In this document: piece by piece, positions 1-11,736 of the stretch
Position numbering within the stretch: position 1 is the first letter of the stretch
How the letters are laid out: every line of letters begins with the position of its first letter
NCBI RefSeq assembly: GCF_022965805.1
Contig: NC_133104.1
Coordinates: 27,586,069-27,650,068, forward strand
DNA: 64,000 nt
DNA from: Primulina eburnea
Lineage: Eukaryota > Streptophyta > Magnoliopsida > Lamiales > Gesneriaceae
Direction: 5' to 3'
Program-made: the position numbers and the translations under genes
The notes under the pieces: generated by a model
The model's input: only the letters and a program-made list of their open reading frames with translations
Databases searched by the model: none
What the model was told of the DNA's origin: nothing

Positions 1-700
1 TGCAACAGATACAATAATTGAGTATCATTGTACGATCAGTTTCCCCATATAAAAAGAAGATCAGTGAAGACCAATATAGAATAAGTGTGTTAAGATACAT
101 ACAGAGAAAACGGGCACGCTTATTGCATATCATGTTTCTTGAAGCAATCAGCCAGAGGAAACACTTCATCGTGTTATCAGCATAGATTAGAAGCACAATT
201 CCCTCAGTGTGTGAGAACACTTTCGTGTTATATTTAGAGATCAGTTTTCACAAACACACACACCACCACTCGAATATAGTCTTGCAAAAAGACAATAAAC
301 TTTTGTATGTAGTCTTTGACACACAGTCGTAAACAAGTTTTGGCTGGAAGGTAATGCCTTCGGTCTAGACTAGGAGTTCAGTTAGGCAGTGGATAAGTAT
401 TAAGCTGGGTGGGTTTGTACTAGGTGTTATATAAATCAAAGTCTTATAGTGGATCCTACATTAGTTGAAGTCTCTGAACATACATAAACATATCTTGTGT
501 ATTTAACTATTTAACTTTCGTCTTAAAACTGATTTGATCAGTTCAGCTAATATCAGTTCAGCTCTTACCATAACTGAATTGATGCAAGCTTGAACTGATC
601 CCCCTTATTTCAGTTATTCAGTTGCACTGGATATAAAATATATAAGTGTTTCTTAACGAATGATTATTTCGAGTATTTTCTCTTGGTTTAAAGCCAAAAT
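1..700 (+). repeat. Copia LTR fragment (5' part off-window)
   Basis: The block around 200-330 (a GTGTGAGAACAC-type motif, a CA-rich stretch, then TGTAGTCTTTGACACA) recurs in the same order in the copia LTR at 23386-23529, so this is the same broad LTR class in plus orientation. The start lies outside the window and the 3' end is not clear; 700-860 is AT-rich with nothing I recognise. No coding potential. Confidence 0.5.
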
Positions 701-861
701 CGATCTAATTCATCAATGTATTCATTCTTAGAACACGAGCTATTGTAGCTCTTGGACAATATTGTGCTTGAATCACCTCAAAGTGCTTAGCACACGATCC
801 TTCACCCTTGATGAATTTTCTCCCCCAAAACTCATGTTTTCAACCTTGGACATACCAGTGT

Positions 862-1376
862 GATATGTGTGCTTAAGTTAGGGTCTTATGGACTAATTTA
901 ATGAATAAGTTACATGGTCCAAGAGTAGGCCCATTAAGATAGGTACAATAAGCCCATTAGTTAATATTAAAATATTTTGTTTAGAAAAGTTTGTGAAAAT
1001 ATTAGACGAATTCTCAAAAAGTCTTTATGTTTATCGAGAATCGATTATCGGATTAAAATATGACTCGACATATAAAAATTCCTCAAATCACCTTATTTTC
1101 AAAAATTTCATTTAAAATACATCATACATTAAACAATTAAAAATAATTATTTAATAAAACATTTTCCCTCATATGGTCCCCGGTCTCCATTACTCGATCG
1201 CGTCTCGCATGACCTTTAGAACACAGTTTATGCATTCTAACAGAAAGCCCTATTTTAAACATGTAATCATGCACATCATAATTAATTCATGACATTAAAA
1301 TCGTTTAATTAGTCATTTTCAAATTTCCCTAGATTTGCATGCAGTTGGATTAGGTCATTGTATCTTGGGCCTTACA
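862..1376 (-). repeat. Truncated Tekay-type gypsy LTR (antisense)
   Basis: The CCCCGGTCTCC block (1180-1192), the runs of 'taattaaaaa' and the terminal CTTACA at 1371-1376 match the antisense 5' end of the LTRs at 4168-6435 and 7402-10029. Only the first 500 or so bases of the LTR (element sense) remain. The left boundary is approximate and I found no target-site duplication. Confidence 0.65.
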
Positions 1377-1455
1377 GTTTGGTTCTTTAGTTCTTTTATG
1401 GATTTGTTTTTCAAACTCTGAAACTTATAAATTCCAACATACTATGATACAAACA

Positions 1456-2480
1456 TGGGAGGAACCCGAACAATTTTTCATACCGGTGGAGAATCAGACC
1501 CAGCAGAAACATGGTCAAGGAGAAATCAATTCCCTTGCAACAAATACTCTACAGAAAAACTGTTTTAAAACAAATACAGCTCTACGGAGTTATGCTTAAC
1601 CTTGATATGATGGATTTAAAAGCAAGGAAGATTTCATAGATGATTAGCCATTGGCTATGATAATTGCATCATGAACACTTGATCTCAACAAAGAATGATT
1701 TATTAAACTTTTAGAAACGAGACTTATGGAATCAGTTAAATTAGCTTGGGAAATGAACTCGGCATAAACTAAGGAGAGATAGCAGGAAGAATGAATACCC
1801 TATTTAAAGAATAATTTATAGGAGTAGAATAATTTAAAAATCAAGACACAGAGAATAAAAATAAATATACTCAAACTCTGTAAGGTCTTGAATTGCATTA
1901 TATCTTTTTAGTGAATGATTTTATTATGTTATTTAATAAATATTGATGGAATTCACGTGTCGAAGAAAATATAGCAATGCAGTTTTTCTTTGCCAAAATG
2001 CCAAGTTTTTGGAAAAAATGATAATAAGGTATATATCAATGACAATTCAGATAGTCTGGTCAGACAAGCATATTTTTAAAAATGAAAAATGGCAGAATGA
2101 TCGAATGAAAACATTACAAAAAAATTACAAATAGTTAAGGGGTATTAATAAATGCACTCATTTATGATGTAAAAAAATGATAATAACGATCATTAGAAGT
2201 AGGCCACAAAGGTAAAAATAAAAATAAGTGTTTTATATCTGATTCTTATGTCAGAAGTGGAGGAAGTTCTTGGAAAATAATAATAGTACGATCTAAACAA
2301 AAAAAACAAATCTTATAAATCTGGACAAATAAGTGGATAATCAAGAATTAAACTCATCTCGAAGCAAGGGACAAACACAAAAAAAAAATTAGAAGAGCTC
2401 GTACCCGAGGTAATGAAAGTTTTAAATATTGTAATTGTTGTACATGTGAAGCAAGAGATCATATTTAGTCCAATGTCCAG
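1456..2480 (+). pseudogene. Endogenous pararetrovirus remnant, coat-protein-like
   Basis: Translated on the plus strand, about 1600-1760 reads as a helical, charged segment interrupted by in-frame stops. Two of these (near 1645 and 1666) look like Trp codons turned to TAG and TGA. A second block near 1890-2010 and a degenerate Cys/His cluster at about 2426-2464 (CNCCTCEARDH) follow. The order resembles a caulimovirid coat protein with its terminal zinc knuckle. Many stops and shifts are present and no ORF is intact, so this is a fossil. A retrotransposon gag is the alternative, but the neighbouring movement-protein-like block favours a pararetrovirus. Confidence 0.5.
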
Positions 2481-2689
2481 AAAATGATAGGAAAAGAATA
2501 AGGCACTTGGAATCAACTCCAGATATCGATGAAGTAGTTTATACCAATATCTAGTTAAAGTATACCAATTTGAGGACATTTTTTCAGACAAGAGTATGTA
2601 TAGAGAACAAGAAATTTTAATTCAAGAATAATATGATGGAGAAACAAAATAAATATTCAGTTGAAGAGAAAGTGTTTCGACACAAAACA

Positions 2690-3083
2690 TATGAGGATTT
2701 GTCTGGATTCTTTAGCCAGAAAACTCTATGTTACAACATGATCAAAAAGATCATGAAGAAAATCCTAGCTTACAGAAATATCAAGGATTCTTTGTAGAAC
2801 AAATAGAAAAATTCTTAAGAAATATGGGCCTGAAAAACAATGGTTTCTAGGAGAGAAATGAAAATTCCCATGGAACTTACAAGAAATCAGATGGAATGAA
2901 ATTAATTTATTTGAAGAAATAAATGATAAACTATAGGAACTGAAGCCAAAAGTAGCACGAACCATGTCATGGATTTATATTGGAGCATTCCAGATAATGA
3001 CAAAAGTTGTTTTTAAAGAGGTAATAGATTCACCCATTGATATTGCTATATGTTATAAACAGATGAATAATCTTTAATATTCG
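2690..3083 (+). pseudogene. Endogenous pararetrovirus remnant, movement-protein-like
   Basis: An open stretch of about 40 codons at 2937-3075 contains ARTMSWIYIGAFQ and SPIDIAICYK, which I recognise as the conserved core of caulimovirid 30K-type movement proteins (the proteins that widen plasmodesmata for cell-to-cell spread). A TAG lies at about 2934 and a TAA ends the block at about 3076. Upstream, 2690-2930 reads in broken frames. It is cut off by the copia LTR start at about 3084. In the caulimovirids I know, movement protein precedes coat protein; here the order is reversed, so the locus may be rearranged. Confidence 0.5.
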
Positions 3084-4167
3084 TGTTGAGATAAAATTTG
3101 AACCAAAGGTTTGATGATCACAAACTAAGCCGATCTAACATAAGATAAATTAATAAATGCACTTCATTGAACTGAAATTAAAAAACTATATCTGAAAGAA
3201 TATCAAGTGTTCTAATAAACTACACTGATACAAGATGAAATAGACTAACAATTCGAGTTGTCCAAATTTTTCGATCTGAAGAGTATCTACATCAACTTGA
3301 AGAGAATCAAGCTGTCCAAAATTACTCTGTTGCAGAACAGATCAGCTTGCGGACTAATATGACGATATTCTATTGTGACAACATATAGTTATCTACTGGT
3401 ATATTTCAAAGATTTGTCAGCAAAGAGTTGTCATCAAAGAAAAAATGAAAGATATGTCGGCTATACATTTTAGCTAGTGTCTATGAAATTTGAATTGACC
3501 GTTACTATTTTAGAAACATGAAAAAGATACCTGACAATCTTTGCTTAATTGTTGGCTACCCAGTACATCTGGGAGTACCGTTTTTATTTATTAGTGTTGG
3601 ATACCAACATCTATAATGGGAATGCATCAACAATGAAGAAGACTAATGCAACATCTTTGAGCTTCATCGCGTATTCTCAAGTTTCACAACATCTTTAAAA
3701 ATATTTATCTTAAACTATTTTTGCACACACTCAAAGTTCTATCAGGTCATTTAATAATTGTATTGTGCACATTATATTTTTACTTTTATTTTGTTTACAC
3801 GAGTTTCATTGTGTTGTGAGAATCACTGTAACTGTCAGAAGCCTGTTTATGAAAATATCAAGTTAAGAAAAGACTTACTAAAAGTTTCGGCTCATCAGCG
3901 TTCTTGAACTGAACTGAACTGAAGTGGATTTGTACAAAGGTTTATACCATGAAGGGAAGACGAAGAATCTTAGTTTTCGAAGTTTCATAAAAAAAATTCG
4001 CCTTCCTTTACTTTCAGTCTTTTTACTTATATTATCTGTCATTTTTTGTTTTGTTGATTCATTAACTTGAACTGATTTGTTGCACTATCTTATATCTTAT
4101 TCACTTAGTAACTTGAGCTTTTTTCGCACTTAAAGTATTACAGTAGCTTTTTTTTTTACTTAGTTTG
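3084..4167 (+). repeat. U 5' LTR, first part
   Basis: It starts TGTTGAGAT, like the TGTTGGAA start of the related LTR at 22676, and keeps the TGTGAGAATCAC motif about 730 bp in, the same distance as in that LTR. It is interrupted by the solo LTR at 4168 and resumes at 6441. The exact start is approximate because of divergence. Confidence 0.55.
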
Positions 4168-6435
4168 TGAAACGTCTACTACTTAAAATACTACTAGAAT
4201 TTTTTTTACAAGCTAATTTTTGAAAATTACATTTTATGCATGCATGCAATAACAGCTGAAAATTATACATTTTAAAATAAAAGTATTCAAATAACAGTAA
4301 AAAAAACTGCAGTTAAAAAAATGAGACAACTGTCAAACTCTAAATTGTCATTAAAAATAATCGCAAATGAAACCTGCAAAAATCCTGAAACAATCAACAT
4401 ATAAAATAAAGAGTATGAAAATGTTCAATATCACTCCTAACTCATAAACGTAATGTGCGGAAAATATGGTCCTCGGGTTAGCGTGCGCACATCCAGCCCC
4501 GCCTACTCAGTCTTCGGCGCCTCCAGTCTCCTCATCAATATGCTCACCTGCATCATTCACACCTAGTGAGTCTAAAGACTCAACACACCATAAACGTTAT
4601 AACAAGTACATATACATAACATGCAACAGTGAAAAGTACTGTAATCAACATTTCATGATCTTAAAAACATGAATGTAAACGTATCGTAACAAAGCATAAC
4701 ATGTCAAAACATGTCTCGACATATCATCATATACATGTTCATTTTCTTTATTTGAATTTCGTTCATTATTTGTGACTTTCGTATCATCTCTATTCGATGG
4801 ATCCATCTACGTATAACTATGGTACCCGGCGGTGGAGACATCAACGGCAGTATTATCCATCCACTGAGCCTTGGCCTTACATGTCATCGTATTCATATTT
4901 GTGTTCGTATTACTCACAACCAACTCCCATCCTTCCAAACATGTCAACATATTCATCACTTATAAAAGTCATGCATATACGTAATTTTTTCAAACCAAGC
5001 ATGCAACGTATTTTTCGTATTTCCATAAAACGTCATGTTCGTGATAATATATATATTTAAAACATGTCAATTTACAATCAGGGCTCTTTCAGTACTGTTT
5101 ACTCGAACCGGGTGCAAAATGACTAATTTGCCCCTGGAAACCCTAATTGACCATTACCCTTGAACCTCAAAAGTTCAACCCGAAACCAACCAAACTCCTA
5201 AAAACACATCAAAAAATATTTTTAGTCATTTCATGGACGTAAACTCGAGCCCGTTTCATGACTTATACGATTCGTTTTAAAACTTAGACCGGGGTCCCAG
5301 TTTAACCCGAATCAACCTGAACCTTAACCAAACTTTCCCAAATTTAAACTATGACTTATTCACACCCTACCAGCCCCTAAACAACAAAATCCCAGCAATT
5401 TATAAACACCTAAACTCAGCTGCACCTTGCTGGAAATTTTTGGAACCAAGTTGCTCAAACCCTAGTTGCATCCACACTACAAATTCTCGTCCCTAGGATA
5501 AACCAGCTTGGACAAGCCCTGAACCAACTCTTCCTAGCCCACCTCTGAACCCTCCTGGAAAGACCTAGCCCCAGCCCTCATCCCCATGCACGCTGCCAAG
5601 CACAAACACCTGTGAACCCTCGCACCAAGCCCTAACTGATACACCCTCACACTTAACTCTCTCATCCGGCTCTATGACCAAGACCAGTGGTGTTCGAAAC
5701 ATCCTAGGCCATGAATCAGACCCACCTAGTCCTGGTCCAAGGCTTGGAACAGCCTTTGCACTCCCGGCTCGCCCTTACCTTCTGATCTAGCCCAATCGAG
5801 ACCAAACACCAAAAGAAATTTGAAAAGCAAGGGAGAACTCGAAGGTGGGAGCTGCTGGAAATTTTGAAAAGCTACTGCTACTGAAGGGGATGGGCGGACA
5901 AAGCTTACACTAGGTTTTTGGTTTTTAGGGTAGAATTTAGGTAAATATAAAAGGTGTTAATGGGCCCTTAATTAAGAAATTAAAGTTATTAAAATGGTTT
6001 TAGGGCCATTAAACAATAAAATAAACCCGTCAAGCCCAAAAACACTCCCGAAAAATATTTTGTTTAGGTATGTTTTTGAAAATATTTCCCTAACCTTCAA
6101 CAAGTCCTCAGACTCGATAAAATTTGAGTGCCGGTTAAAAAAATGAACCAACGAGTAAAAATACCCAACCAATGCCCATTTTCAAAAAGCATACTTAATT
6201 ATACCATATATTAAATAATTAAAAAAATTATTTAATAAAAACATTTTTCCAGATTATCCCCGGTCTCCGTTCTTCGTTCGAGTACGAAATGCAACTTAAA
6301 GCCCTAATGCATGAAACTTTAAATAATCATGAACTAAACCACATATCATGCAATAAAATAATTAAACACATATTTTAGGTAAACCTTATATTGTATACAG
6401 TCAAGTTACGTAGTTTGAATTTCCTAGACCTTACA
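4168..6435 (-). repeat. Solo LTR A, Tekay-type gypsy (antisense)
   Basis: The unit runs from TGAAACGTC to CTTACA, so its element-sense termini are TG...CA. It is flanked by a perfect 5-bp duplication GTTTG (4163-4167 and 6436-6440). There is no primer site, coding region or second LTR, which is what recombination between two LTRs leaves. It shares with the LTRs at 7402 and 13441 a block around 4490-4580 ('cctactcag..ttcggcgcctccagtct..' followed by 'agtgagtcta') and the CCCCGGTCTCCG block at 6258-6269. Length is 2268 bp. It sits inside U's 5' LTR. Confidence 0.9.
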
Positions 6436-6440
6436 GTTTG

Positions 6441-6564
6441 ATTGGAATATTAACTTAAGTTGTTACCACAATTTGAGTTTTGCATTATTTTCCATAGTTT
6501 TATAATAGTTCATTCATTCCCTCTAAACTGTTATTTTCGATCTTAAAAAGTAATATCAAGGAGG
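6441..6564 (+). repeat. U 5' LTR end and degenerate primer-binding site
   Basis: 'tcattccctctaaactg' at about 6512 corresponds to the CCCCCCTTTCTAAACAC segment near the end of the LTR at 23530-24480. TAATATCAAGGAGG (6551-6564) aligns with TGGTATCAGAGCGG, the initiator-Met tRNA primer site seen intact at 24483. This places U's LTR end at about 6548. Confidence 0.55.
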
Positions 6565-6598
6565 TTTATTACGAATTTTGAACATCTGATATACTACG

Positions 6599-7401
6599 AT
6601 GACTTTTTTTTTTTTGAAAAAATCTCCATGTTTATAAAAGAAGAATATGATGACGGGAAAATCCGAATGCATGCACGTCTATCAGCCAAGACAATGACAT
6701 GCGGTATGTTATAACTGAAGGATGTATGAAGATCATGAAAGCAAAAAATAGTTGTTGCTGTAACAGATGGTGCTCCTCAAATGGTATAGAAACCCATAAT
6801 GGAGTGTACCACTAAAGACTCAGAGACCAAGCTCAAGTGATGCATCAAGTGAAATTGACGAAGAGTTAGTCAAGTGCTTAATGGCAGTTGATGATCTGAA
6901 ATCCAACATTGATGAGGTAATTGATTTTACATCTGATTAATTTACACGAGATGACTTAGTCATTGCACTGAATAAGATGGTTATGAAGTACAAAAGACTT
7001 TCGCAGACATTTGAGAAAGTTAAAGTAGAAAACAAATGTTTGGCAGACAATTCAAGCAAGTCATGACTGAAAATGAAAATATACGATATGAAGTACAAGT
7101 AATAATGATTTAAAATCAAAGATTGAGCAGTTTGGTCAACACTTGGACAAAATCTTCGGTTTAACTTGGGATGATGCATGAAGGTCAAAAGCAAGTTGCT
7201 GACAGAACCGACATAGGCTTTGATTAAAATGAATGCCGTTCATCTTAAACAAGTACTCAGGTGTGTCTAGAGAAAGACAAATCTAAATTAATAGATTTTG
7301 TCAGATCAAGCACAATCAATAAACACTTGAGCTGGGAATTCAAGTTAGTTAGCAAGATTATCAGAAGAACAAAGGAATACATCGTGAGCTTGGATATGTG
7401 G
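6599..7401 (+). pseudogene. U gag remnant, N-terminal and middle part
   Basis: The ATG at 6599 is followed by a poly-T tract and then a reading that includes EEYDDGKIRM and VTDGAPQ, matching the SIRE-type gag at 24538 and 54580. Further on, EELVKCLMAVDD, DFTSD and FTRDDLV match the acidic gag tail at 25580-25740. Stops, an internal deletion that removes the zinc knuckle, and frame changes destroy it. It is split at 7401 by solo LTR B and continues at 10030. Confidence 0.7.
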
Positions 7402-10029
7402 TGCGACATCTACTGTTAAAATACTAATAATTTTTTTATAAGCTTTTTTCGAAATTGCTCAAACATGTGCATGCAATAAAAGCAGCAAATCATGCATTTT
7501 TAAAAGCTACTCAACCGCTGAATAAAAATACTACAGTTAAATAAATATCTAAATATCATCCCGATCCTATAATACAATTTTAAAAGAACTTAAATGCAAT
7601 ATTCAAAATCCATCCAGATCATCAACACATCAAAGGTGTAAAATGTATAACATAATGTTTCACCCCTGACTCCTAAACCTGAAGTGCGGAAAAACGTGAG
7701 GTCCTCGGGTTATTGTGCACACTCCCGGCTCCGCCTACTCAGTGTTCGGCGCCTCCAGTCTCTACTTCATCGTGCTCACCTACATCAATCACACATAGTG
7801 AGTCTAAATACTCAATACACCTGAATCGTTATAAAATTATATAACATAGCATGCAACAGTGAAAGGTACTATAATTAAATACATTTTATGATCTTAAAAG
7901 TATGAACATAAACATTTCATGACAAAGCAGAAACGTAACCATAACATATCTCATCATATCAATATATACATGTTCATTTTATTTTATTGAATTCAGATAA
8001 TTAGTTGCTACTTTTGTATCAGCTCTAATTTGATGGATCATCTACGGATAACCACGGTACACAGCGGCAGGGACATCAGCGACAATTTTACCCATCCAAT
8101 GAGCCTTGGCCTTACATGTCTGTGTTCGTGTTCGTGTTCGTGTTCGTATTAGCCAAAACCAACTCCCTTCCTTCAAAACATCTCATCGTATTCATCACTT
8201 ATAAAATTCATTCGTATATGTACATTTTCTTAAAACCAAGCATGCAAGGTATTTTTCGTATTTTCATAGAAATTCATGTTCATATTAAACATATGTATTT
8301 TAAACATGTAATTTTGGTTATCAAGGCATTGCAAGGACTGTTAACACGTTCTGAGTGCAAAATGACCATTTTGCCCCAAAAACCCTAATTGACCATTTTA
8401 CCCTTGGAGCTCAAAATTTCGACCTGAAGCCAACCAAAAGTACTAAAACACCTCAAAACATATTTATACCCATTTCCTAAATGTAAAATCGAGCCCATTC
8501 AGTAACTTTTACAATTCGTTTTAAAACTTGAACCTGGGTCCCTGTTTTAACTTGAATCAACCGGAAACTTACCAAATTTTCCCAAATTTAAACCATGACT
8601 TATTCACACCCTAACAGCCCCTAAACAACAAAATCCTAGCCAATTAGAACCTTCTAAACTCAGCTGCACCTTTCTGCAATTTTCTGCACCCATAAGCTGT
8701 AACCCTAGTTGCACCACTGAACCGAATCTTAAACCCTACGCCTAACCGGCTTGGACCAGCTTCAAACCAACACTTCCTAGGACCAAGATCAAGCTTTGTA
8801 CTCTCTCATGGACCGAACAACCCAAGCCTATAGCCCCATTCACGCGGACGTTCATGGTTGCTTACAAACAGCCCTATGCGAGCCCCCTTCGAAACAATCC
8901 CTCCCGATCTGCACTCGGTTCGCGACCAGCCATGCTTGGGCCTTCCTAGACCACAACTTGGACCCATGATGGTTTTAACCATGGCTTGGTTCAGCCCTAC
9001 GCAGCCGTGCCCTTTCGTTTTCACACGATCGACCACTATAACCCAAGGAACACAAGATCCGATCGCCCCCTAAGCCGTACGCTTTAGATCTGAAATCGAA
9101 AATTAATCCCCTTTTAAACCAGCTGTATTTCATCCTTGCACATCCAATCCCTAGCAGCCCCCTTCAATCACACATAAAATGTGAGTTTCAAGACAATGAC
9201 CTTGCATGTTTTTGTGTAGAATTCGAGTACTTCAATGCAAAACATTAGATCTATATAATATCATGTAAAAACCATCCAAAATACATATCATGATGAGAAA
9301 AAAGAGGTATAGGGTGTGTTGTTGCGTACTTACGCTCGAAAACCTTGATACAAACGCGTAGAACGGACATAGGAAGGACGGAGAAGGGTTCCTTTGAAAA
9401 ATCTTGGGAAACGTCGAAGGGGATTGCTGCTGGAATTTTGTGAGGATGATGCTGAAGTGGGGAGGGGGCGGCCGAAAGTGAGGTGAAGTGTTTAGGGTTT
9501 TGGGAGGTAGGTTAATTATAATATAATTAGTATAATGGGCCCTTAATTAAAAATAATGAGATTATGAAGGATTTTAGGCCCATTATGTATTAAATTAGTC
9601 CCATTAAGCCCAAAAAAACTCCCATAAATATTTCTTTTAGGAACATTTTTGAAAATATTGCCCGAACCCTCAAAAAGTCCTCCGATTCGCTAAATATTGT
9701 CTATCGGTTTAAAATACGACTCGATGGATAAAATTACTTTACAAAGGCCCATTTTCAAAAAATACCCCTTTTTACACCAGATATTAAATAATTAAAAAAT
9801 TATTTAATAAAATATTTTTCTTTAACTGTCCCTGGTCTCCATTCCTTGTTCGAGCGTGAAATACTGCTAAAAGCCCTAATAAATGAAATCTTAATGAATC
9901 ATGAAATGAAAAACCTATCCATGTCATGATCATGCATTTAATGCATTAAAAATAATTAAACACATTTTTTAGCAAGACCCTAGATTGCATGCAATCAGGT
10001 TACGTCGTTCGAATTTTCTTGACCTTACA
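7402..10029 (-). repeat. Solo LTR B, Tekay-type gypsy (antisense)
   Basis: It is bounded by TGCGACATC on the left and GACCTTACA on the right, with a perfect 5-bp duplication TGTGG (7397-7401 and 10030-10034). It shares the 'cctactcag.gttcggcgcctccagtct' block (7733-7761) and the 'agtgagtcta' block with solo LTR A and the LTR at 13441. A TTCGTG hexamer run at about 8122-8150 is its version of the hexamer array described at 15693. Length is 2628 bp and there is no internal region, hence a solo LTR. Confidence 0.9.
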
Positions 10030-10654
10030 TGTGGAACTTGAGAGTTCTAGGTCAGGGTGACTCAAGAACAGACTAAGCAAGAATGTATATGATCCTCATT
10101 CCAAATCAAGCTGGTCTGATAAGAGTCATATCAGAAAGAACTCTATAAAGGTCAGACATAATAATTACTACAACTACAAACCAATAAAAAAAAGATATAA
10201 GTTAATTGATAAGAAGGAAATGCCTAAACAAAAGTTTGTCAAACATACACCACACAACACTTAGCAAGATTTCAGAAAATCAAAAAACCTATTGGAAACA
10301 CGCAATCGAAGGTTTCTCAAGAAACTTTAGGCGTAGGTCCCAAAAAAGACTAATCCGTAGTCATTCTTAATATGTGATTACAAGTACAACAGATTGAGCT
10401 GTTGAAGAAATCAACCCGGTACCTGGATAGATCATGTTCAAGACATCTGACATGAAATAAGAATTTATTATCTGCAATAATTGAATATCAAGGTCCAATG
10501 ATCACTTAGAGATTATACGAAAGGTAAAATTGTGGATAAGAGTAAGACTATCAAAAGGTAATATCGTCATCTGTACGGTTAGTTGAGAATTTATGTTATA
10601 ACTTAATCAGTATAAGTCAATTATGTGACAATAGGATATATTGTAGAATTTCAT
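10030..10654 (+). pseudogene. U gag end, protease and integrase start (remnant)
   Basis: This continues U after solo LTR B. NNYYNYKPIKKRYK at about 10158-10200 matches the Asn/Tyr-rich gag tail. The protease-like segment at about 10420-10570 keeps DYTKGKIVDKSKTIK but has lost the catalytic DSG block to frameshifts. A sequence like the start of the GAG-pre-integrase domain follows to 10650. It is truncated at 10655. Confidence 0.6.
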
Positions 10655-10710
10655 TGAAACGTCCCTTGCTCTTAATTTAATTAAATAATACTAGGAATTT
10701 TTTTTATAGG
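10655..10710 (-). repeat. Gypsy LTR end fragment
   Basis: TGAAACGTCCC followed by the AT-rich 'aataatactaggaattttttttata' is the antisense 3' end of the same LTR class as at 4168. Only about 55 bp are recognisable before unrelated sequence begins. Confidence 0.5.
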
Positions 10711-11224
10711 GGAAGTTGGTGAAAAATCCCCAGTCAAAACATTTCTTTGGGTTCACTCCTTACCCACAAAATTGTGGTACTATGTCATACAAAATGTGGT
10801 ACACTTCATGTGGAAATTTGGTACTAAAAAAGTATCCAGGGACTGAACACAAAAAAAATCGACGGCTGAGGACTGAAAGCCAATTTCCTGTTTTTTATAC
10901 ATATATATAATAGCCGAAACTATACTTATAAAAATCAATATTTAAAATTATTTTACGAACATTGTTCCTTTGAGTCAAAAACTAAAATGCATCGAAAATT
11001 CAAAATTCGCCAACCAAATAAGCATATGTCAAATGAAAGAAATCCAACATTTAAACTTAAAAATACTAATTGATAATACTATCAGGGCGGGTTCGGGGAT
11101 GGGGATATTAATCCATACCCACCCCGAACTAATTCATGGATTTTAAAAAATCTCCGAACCCGAACCCAAACCTAAAAAAAATCAGGATCCACGTTCCCGT
11201 TTCGGGTTTTACCTAGGGGGCCTT
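10711..11224. other. Unclassified repeat debris
   Basis: 10711-10910 repeats short phrases such as 'gtggtactatgtcatac' and 'gtggtacacttcatgtgg', and is non-coding despite a 64-codon ORF. 11083-11215 is GC-rich (gggcgggttcggggatgggg) with a loosely inverted CCGAACCCGAACCC partner. I cannot assign either to a family, and no gene is seen. Confidence 0.4.
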
Positions 11225-11736
11225 AAACCAGTGGAGAAAGTCATCCCTATATATAGCACATACTCTCCTTGCCCTGAGGGCATAGCTAAAACCGGTGTCG
11301 TACTAAAAGCTTGCATGATCCGATCAATGTTGTCCTGACAATCAGCTCCTCATATGAACTTGGTATATTCTTTATCAGAGCTATCAAGGGCATTGCAATA
11401 GAAGAAAAGCCCTTGATGAATTGGCAATGATAGCCAGCTAAACCTGAAACTATGTATCTTCGTTACATTTCTAGGCACTGGCCACTCCTTAACTGCCTCG
11501 ACTTTGGTTGGTCGACCTCTACTCCTTCCTTCGAGATGACGTGGCCTAAAAATGCCACATTCTCACTCGAACTTGATGAACTTTACGTATAATTTTTGAT
11601 CCTGTAGTATTTGTAATGTCGTCTTCAAGTGCCGACCATGCTCCTCTCGGCTCTTCGAGTAGATCAAGATATCATTGATGAATACGATAATGAACTGATC
11701 TAGATACAGCTGAAATACGCAATTCATGAGATCCAT
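11225..11736 (-). pseudogene. Gypsy reverse transcriptase / RNase H fragment
   Basis: On the minus strand, 11736 down to about 11570 reads MDLMNCVFQLYLDQFIIVFI then NDILIYSKS, the RT palm motif with Asn in place of the first Asp of the usual DD. The frame then breaks, but a connection segment follows, and 11340-11225 reads TPVLAMPSGQGEYVLY, the RNase H start. Its 5' side is cut by the LTR end at 11737, so the Tekay-like element probably inserted into this older gypsy copy. Confidence 0.7.

Larger units (their letters stand above)
3084..10654 (+). mobile_element. Element U: ancient SIRE-like copia, plus strand
   Basis: Once two gypsy solo LTRs (4168-6435, 7402-10029) are removed, the rest reads as one copia element: LTR (3084-4167 plus 6441-about 6548), a degenerate iMet primer site (6551-6564), gag (6599-7401), then gag end, protease and integrase start (10030-10654). 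Gag and protease match the better preserved copies at 24538-26668 and 40700-42585. It is broken at 10655 by a gypsy LTR fragment, and no 3' LTR is visible. Dense stops and small indels make it the oldest copia in the window. Confidence 0.7.

Noticed and set aside
5508..5700. C-rich segments of the solo LTRs (also about 8780-9060) as exons of a proline-rich gene
   Set aside because: They occur at equivalent positions in several LTR copies without a shared frame, and contain stops.
8116..8388. Val/Phe-repeat ORF in solo LTR B
   Set aside because: It is a translation of the TTCGTG hexamer run, not a protein gene.
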